From contig JAJOHG010000626.1 in the NCBI GenBank assembly GCA_021029095.1, forward strand, positions 1 to 10,690: a stretch of 10,690 bases of DNA. Reading direction: 5' to 3'. Made by a program: the position numbers and the translations under genes. The stretch is from Phellopilus nigrolimitatus (lineage: Eukaryota; Basidiomycota; Agaricomycetes; Hymenochaetales; Hymenochaetaceae). How positions within the stretch are numbered: position 1 is the first letter of the stretch; every line of letters starts with the position of its first letter. The notes under the pieces were generated by a model. It had not been told where the DNA came from, searched no databases, and saw only the letters and a list, made by a program, of their open reading frames with translations. Positions 6,892-10,690 of this stretch are shown one piece after another.

Positions 6892-8298
6892 ATGAACGAC
6901 AGTCTTAACTCTGGTAACGTACCGGAGGGAGGATATTCTGAAGCAATCCCTTCTTTATCTCATTTATCTCCTCCTTCCACAGGCCAAACAAAAGGTGTCG
7001 CTCCAAGCGATGCACCATCACATCCTATAAACCACATTCCTTTGGAAATCCTTACTGAAATTTTTCTTCATTTACCACGCAGCCTTGAAACAACCGAGGC
7101 GCCGCTTATCCTCACAGGTGTGTGCCGCAAATGGCGCGAAGCTGCACTTGCATGTCCCGAGCTCTGGGACACGATCAACCTCCCACTACCATGCAAAGGC
7201 ATGACCACTCGAGAAACCAGACTCATTAAGATGTTCCTCCAAAGGTCAGGAGCCCGCCCGCTCAATGTTGACCTTGGGCTAGTGGTTAATGTTTATTTGC
7301 GGAGTGTTCCGAAAAGCCACTATCAGCTGGTAAACAAGGTCGTTAATAGTCTTGTCCCTCACGCGGGCCGGATCAAAGTTTTGAACCGTGTTATGCCCTC
7401 GCATTTCTTACACCAATTCTCACTTGGCAATCTTCGTCGCCTAGAAAAACTTCTGATTTGCAAAGACCAAGACCCTAGTCATATAGATCGCCCTGCTGGA
7501 GAAAGACTTCCTGACAGCCTTCGGAGTCTTAATCTGTACGAAACATCATTTAACATCACTCAGATGTTTCCCCTGCCGCCGCTGTCGCAATTGCACCTCC
7601 GGCGACCCCGTGGAAATGGAAAGCTGTCTGTGCCTCAGATTCTTAATGTACTATCAGAACTGCCTCGCCTCAGGTCTTGTACGCTTGAAATTAGTCGCTC
7701 TTCTGCAACGCATCCAGAAGAAACACTGAATTGTTTGACACCTATCATCTTGACTGACCTCGAAGAACTTCACATTACTTGGTCGAACGGCATCGACGTT
7801 GGTGCTTTCCTCAATGTTCTCGAGACGCCAAGTCTCGTCAGCATAGTCTTGCATTGTTATCTTCCAAGAAGCTGCCCATGGACAGAGATAATTAATTTTA
7901 TCAAACGCTGCAAACCTCCTCTCAAGATCTTCTCCTTCAAGTTGGGGGGTCATGGAACTGTTCCTTTAAGCTTTTTGAACTGTCTCAAAGAATGTGGAAA
8001 ATTGGAAGACCTGTCGCTCATCCGTTTCAACATTGACAGCACGTTTCTATCTGCGCTCACCTTCGAGCCCGGCAGAGAAAGACTGGTACCTGTTCTGAAG
8101 TATCTCGACTTGGAATGGTGTCGGTTTCCTGAGTTCACCTCTTTGCTGAAAATGCTTAAATCCCGCGGTTGCGAGTTGCTGGATCGCGACGGAAGACTAA
8201 AATATCACTTCAGGACGTGCCCTAACACCGCGGCTGGGTCTGATTCAGAGTTGTTGAATCACTGCAGAATAGAGAATCCAAAGATGCGTCTATATTGA
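6892..8298 (+). CDS. F-box protein with leucine-rich C-terminal region
   Basis: A single open frame of 468 residues with no intron. After a polar, disordered-looking start (1-44), an F-box-like domain spans about 46-97, with the typical order I-N-H-I-P-L-E-I-L-T-E-I-F, then V-C-R-K-W-R-E-A-A and P-E-L-W. F-box domains bind Skp1 and bring targets to SCF ubiquitin ligases. The remainder (about 100-440) is rich in Leu with recurring L-x-x-L-x-L strands, consistent with irregular leucine-rich repeats that would choose the target; the target is unknown. This architecture is typical of the large, fast-evolving F-box families of mushroom-forming fungi. Codons are visibly more A/T-rich at third positions than in the glycosidase and eIF2A genes, which fits a young or weakly expressed family member. 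The start is the first ATG in the frame and leaves the F-box near the N-terminus. Confidence 0.9.
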   Translation: MNDSLNSGNVPEGGYSEAIPSLSHLSPPSTGQTKGVAPSDAPSHPINHIPLEILTEIFLHLPRSLETTEAPLILTGVCRKWREAALACPELWDTINLPLPCKGMTTRETRLIKMFLQRSGARPLNVDLGLVVNVYLRSVPKSHYQLVNKVVNSLVPHAGRIKVLNRVMPSHFLHQFSLGNLRRLEKLLICKDQDPSHIDRPAGERLPDSLRSLNLYETSFNITQMFPLPPLSQLHLRRPRGNGKLSVPQILNVLSELPRLRSCTLEISRSSATHPEETLNCLTPIILTDLEELHITWSNGIDVGAFLNVLETPSLVSIVLHCYLPRSCPWTEIINFIKRCKPPLKIFSFKLGGHGTVPLSFLNCLKECGKLEDLSLIRFNIDSTFLSALTFEPGRERLVPVLKYLDLEWCRFPEFTSLLKMLKSRGCELLDRDGRLKYHFRTCPNTAAGSDSELLNHCRIENPKMRLY

Positions 8299-8344
8299 TC
8301 TTGTATTACAACAAGTGACAGCAAAGTGTATACATGAACGTAAG

Positions 8345-8364
8345 TACTACAAGTGTTTGTAGTA
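8345..8364 (+). repeat. 3' UTR hairpin, 8-bp stem with 4-nt loop
   Basis: TACTACAA (8345-8352) pairs exactly with TTGTAGTA (8357-8364) around GTGT. It lies 46 nt after the F-box stop codon and just before the AATAAA at 8376. It could affect 3'-end formation or mRNA stability; this is inference. Confidence 0.5.
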
Positions 8365-8375
8365 GTAGTTCCGTC

Positions 8376-8381
8376 AATAAA
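8376..8381 (+). terminator. Polyadenylation-type AATAAA of the F-box gene
   Basis: An exact AATAAA lies 77 nt past the F-box stop, a normal distance for a fungal poly(A) signal. It leaves about 225 nt to the next start codon, so the eIF2A promoter must be compact. Confidence 0.55.
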
Positions 8382-8439
8382 CATTTGTACATTCAATACT
8401 TACATGTGTAGTTGCTCGATAGTACAAGAGGAGAGACCG

Positions 8440-8606
8440 GCCCTAAACACCATTGCGCCAACTTTTTTTGCGTCGGCACTGCTTTCCTCAACTTACTTCC
8501 TCCTACCTTGGACCCTTTACTCTTGGGCATCGTCCCTTTGCCGTTCTTGTCGTTTGAAGCATTAATTTGCTTCAATCCACCCGCGTCAGCTCCGTCAGCG
8601 CCCAAC
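8440..8606 (+). promoter_or_regulatory. Compact TATA-less promoter / pyrimidine-rich leader of eIF2A
   Basis: The space between the F-box poly(A) signal and the eIF2A ATG is rich in C and T, with several runs such as CTTCCTCCTACC, and has no TATA box. This pattern is common for constitutively expressed translation genes in fungi. No specific factor site was identified. Confidence 0.4.
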
Positions 8607-10690
8607 ATGTCCTCGCCGATGTCTCAACAATACTCATGTACGGTCGACTTGATGATCTTATGGTCTAGCTGAGACTTACGCTTGTGCTGCTAGATCGGTC
8701 GCAGAAGACCCTTGGACTTGTAGGCGGGTCGCCTGATTACGAGTCTGTCAAGGGTTTTGAGGCGCCGACGACCACCTCGCGCATGTACAACTACAGTCCA
8801 GATGGCCGTCTATATGCCTACGTTCTCCCCGAATGGTATGTCGTGATTTTTCTTTTCTTTTATCGTTGTCGTGCTCTGTCCGCTGATATACATGTATTCT
8901 CTGTTGAGAAGCGTTCGAATCCATTATGCGGAGAGTGCTGAATTGTTGCGAGAGTTACCTCTGCGGAACATCGTGGAGATCGGTTTTTCGCCGAGGGGCA
9001 CGTACATCTCGACATGGGAGCGCCTAGGTGTGTGCATTCGCATACCATCTTCGATTTCTAAACATGGTATCTACAGTCAAATTGGAGGACAACGCCCAGC
9101 ACAAAAATCTGCGCATATTCTCGGTCTCGAGCGGCGAAGAGCTCACGTCATTCACGCAGAAAGCTCAGGGCGGTTGGGAACTGCAGTTCACGATCTCAGA
9201 ATCGCATGCTGTTCGCCTCGTCGGCCAGGAAATACAAGTGTTCCAACCCGCAGACTGGTCGAAGGGCGTGGTCGACAAGCTCAAAGTCGAGGGTGTGACA
9301 ACTATCTCCTTAAGTCCGGGCCTCAACCCCTCTTTGGCTGTATTTGTAGCCGAAAAGAATGGGCAACCCGCCAATATCAGGATTTATAGTCTACTGTCCT
9401 TGGCCAGTCCGCCGGCGTGTCAAAAGTCGACCTTCCGGGCGGAGCACGCGCAGTTTAAGTGGAACACGATTGGCACACAGGTCCTTGCGCTCATTCGGAC
9501 AGACGTCGACGCGACCAACAAGAGTTACTACGGCGAGACGCGGCTGTACCTGCTCAGTTCATCAGGAAACTTTGATTGTCAGGTCGCGGCGCCCAAGGAG
9601 GGGCCCATCCACGACTTTGCGTGGAGTCCGAATTCGAAGGAGTTCGGCGTCGTCTGCGGTTGTACGTGCCTTCATTCGCCCATCCCGTACTATCGGTTCT
9701 GATGTCTTCTGCCTAGTTACGCCGATGAAGACAGTGATTTTTGATAGTCACGTTCGCATCCTGCACGATTTCGGGACTGCGCCGCACAACTTCATATCTT
9801 TCAACCCGCAGGGGCGCCTGATTGCGCTTGCAGGGTTCGGTAATATGTCCGGCAAGCTCACTATCTACGACAGGCGTTCGCTTGAAAAGATTGCGACTAT
9901 CGACGCGCCGAACACGACTTTCTGCGAATGGTCACCGGATGGCCGCTTCATCTTCACCGCAACGTTGTCGCCGCGTTTGCGCGTAGACAATGGCATCAAG
10001 GTTTGGCACTGCTCCGGCCCACTTGTGCACGTTCAGCTTGTAGAAGAGCTTTACCAGGCCTCGTGGCGGCCCATCCCCGTGGACGTAGTCGGGCCCTTCC
10101 CACAGGCCATCCCGCCTCCGCCCGCGCCAAACCCGAGCGTCGCTCTTTTCAATGCGGGTGCGAAGCCTACTCCTTCGAAGCCCGTCGGAGCATACCGCCC
10201 ACCCGGTGCGCGGGGATCAGACCCGTCAAAAGTGTACAACCGTGGAGACAGCGAGCCGCCCAGCGGTGCGAACACGCCGACGCGGCCGTATAACCGAAGT
10301 CCTGCCCCAGGCGTGAACGGCAACCACTCGAACGGTTATGGGGGGGCAGGCCGCGGGCGCGGGCGTTACGTTCCTGGTGCGGCGCCCACTTCGCCAAGTC
10401 CTGGGCGCGACGAAAAGAAGACAATAAAAAAGAAGGGCAAGGGCAAAAAGCCAGAGGGAGCCCCGAGCGGGGTAGCAACGCCTATTGTTGGCGACGAGGG
10501 CGCCAAGCCGCTCACGCAAATTAATATCGTGGAGCTCCAGGCTGCTCCAGCAGCCGGAGACGCCGAGACTGTTCCGCTCACTCCCGGTGTGGACCCCGCC
10601 CTCGATCCCGTCTCGAAAAAGATACGAATCTCAAAAAGAAGGTTTGTTGTCTTTATGTACATTTCTCTAAGTAACGCTGAGTCCCTCTCA
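8607..10690 (+). CDS. Eukaryotic translation initiation factor 2A (eIF2A), 3' end missing
   Basis: Five exons are visible: 8607-8637, 8694-8835, 8912-9027, 9077-9661 and 9717-10641, with introns of 56, 76, 49 and 55 nt. They give 599 residues plus two bases. A WD40-like beta-propeller covers about residues 11-410. It includes L-G-L-V-G-G, S-P-R-G-T-Y-I-S-T-W-E-R, T-N-K-S-Y-Y-G-E-T, I-H-D-F-A-W-S-P, F-I-S-F-N-P-Q-G-R and W-S-P-D-G-R-F, the standard landmarks of eIF2A. Next comes a disordered region with G-A-Y-R-P-P-G-A-R-G and a basic Lys-rich run near 525-537. The expected C-terminal coiled coil (KKIxNLKKKLKAI in relatives) begins just before the last donor GTTTGT at 10642 and continues outside the window. 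eIF2A is a cytoplasmic ribosome-associated factor linked to GTP-independent initiator tRNA delivery and alternative initiation. The family is certain; the last dozen codons show a possible one-base frame break. Confidence 0.95.

Noticed and set aside
10051..10662. Several minus-strand open frames of 90-103 codons
   Set aside because: Antisense shadows of eIF2A exon 5, whose plus frame shows conserved family motifs throughout.

Overview
The window looks like nuclear DNA of a filamentous basidiomycete, probably an Agaricomycete. I infer this from compact multi-exon genes with 49-76 nt introns, a single-exon F-box gene of the type expanded in mushroom-forming fungi, and two housekeeping proteins (a GH5 steryl/ceramide glucosidase and eIF2A) whose full exon structures can be read by family resemblance. 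No bacterial-style operons, rRNA, tRNA, CRISPR array or intact transposon was found.

Layout. (1) 1-1835, plus strand: a poorly resolved gene or pair of genes. The firm part is the 3' end, two exons (about 1190-1686 and 1748-1835) encoding a proline-rich linker and a C-terminal RING finger. Upstream, 131-403 holds a likely start exon (MGQ...) and an exon with a coding-phase 15-bp tandem repeat. The stretch between about 404 and 1027 is unresolved. (2) 2129-4924, minus strand: a complete three-exon gene for an 896-residue GH5 glycosidase of the EGCrP/Egh1 type, ending in a CaaX-like CCIM. It converges with the RING gene across a 293-nt spacer, and the two 3' UTRs probably overlap. (3) 4925-6891: a 1.97-kb divergent intergenic region with a TATA box for the glycosidase gene, several hairpins or palindromes, and an excess of TGTCAT/ATGACA hexamers. 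No gene was recognised in it. (4) 6892-8298, plus strand: an intronless F-box protein. (5) 8607 to the window end, plus strand: translation initiation factor eIF2A, five exons visible, with the C-terminus beyond the window.

The genes do not form an obvious pathway: lipid-glucoside turnover, ubiquitin-ligase-type proteins (RING and F-box) and translation initiation. I see no convincing new multi-gene system. The most useful leads are the CaaX-like tail on the glycosidase, the damaged RING finger with a tandem splice acceptor, the selected 15-bp repeat exon, and a one-base frame discrepancy at the edge of the eIF2A gene.
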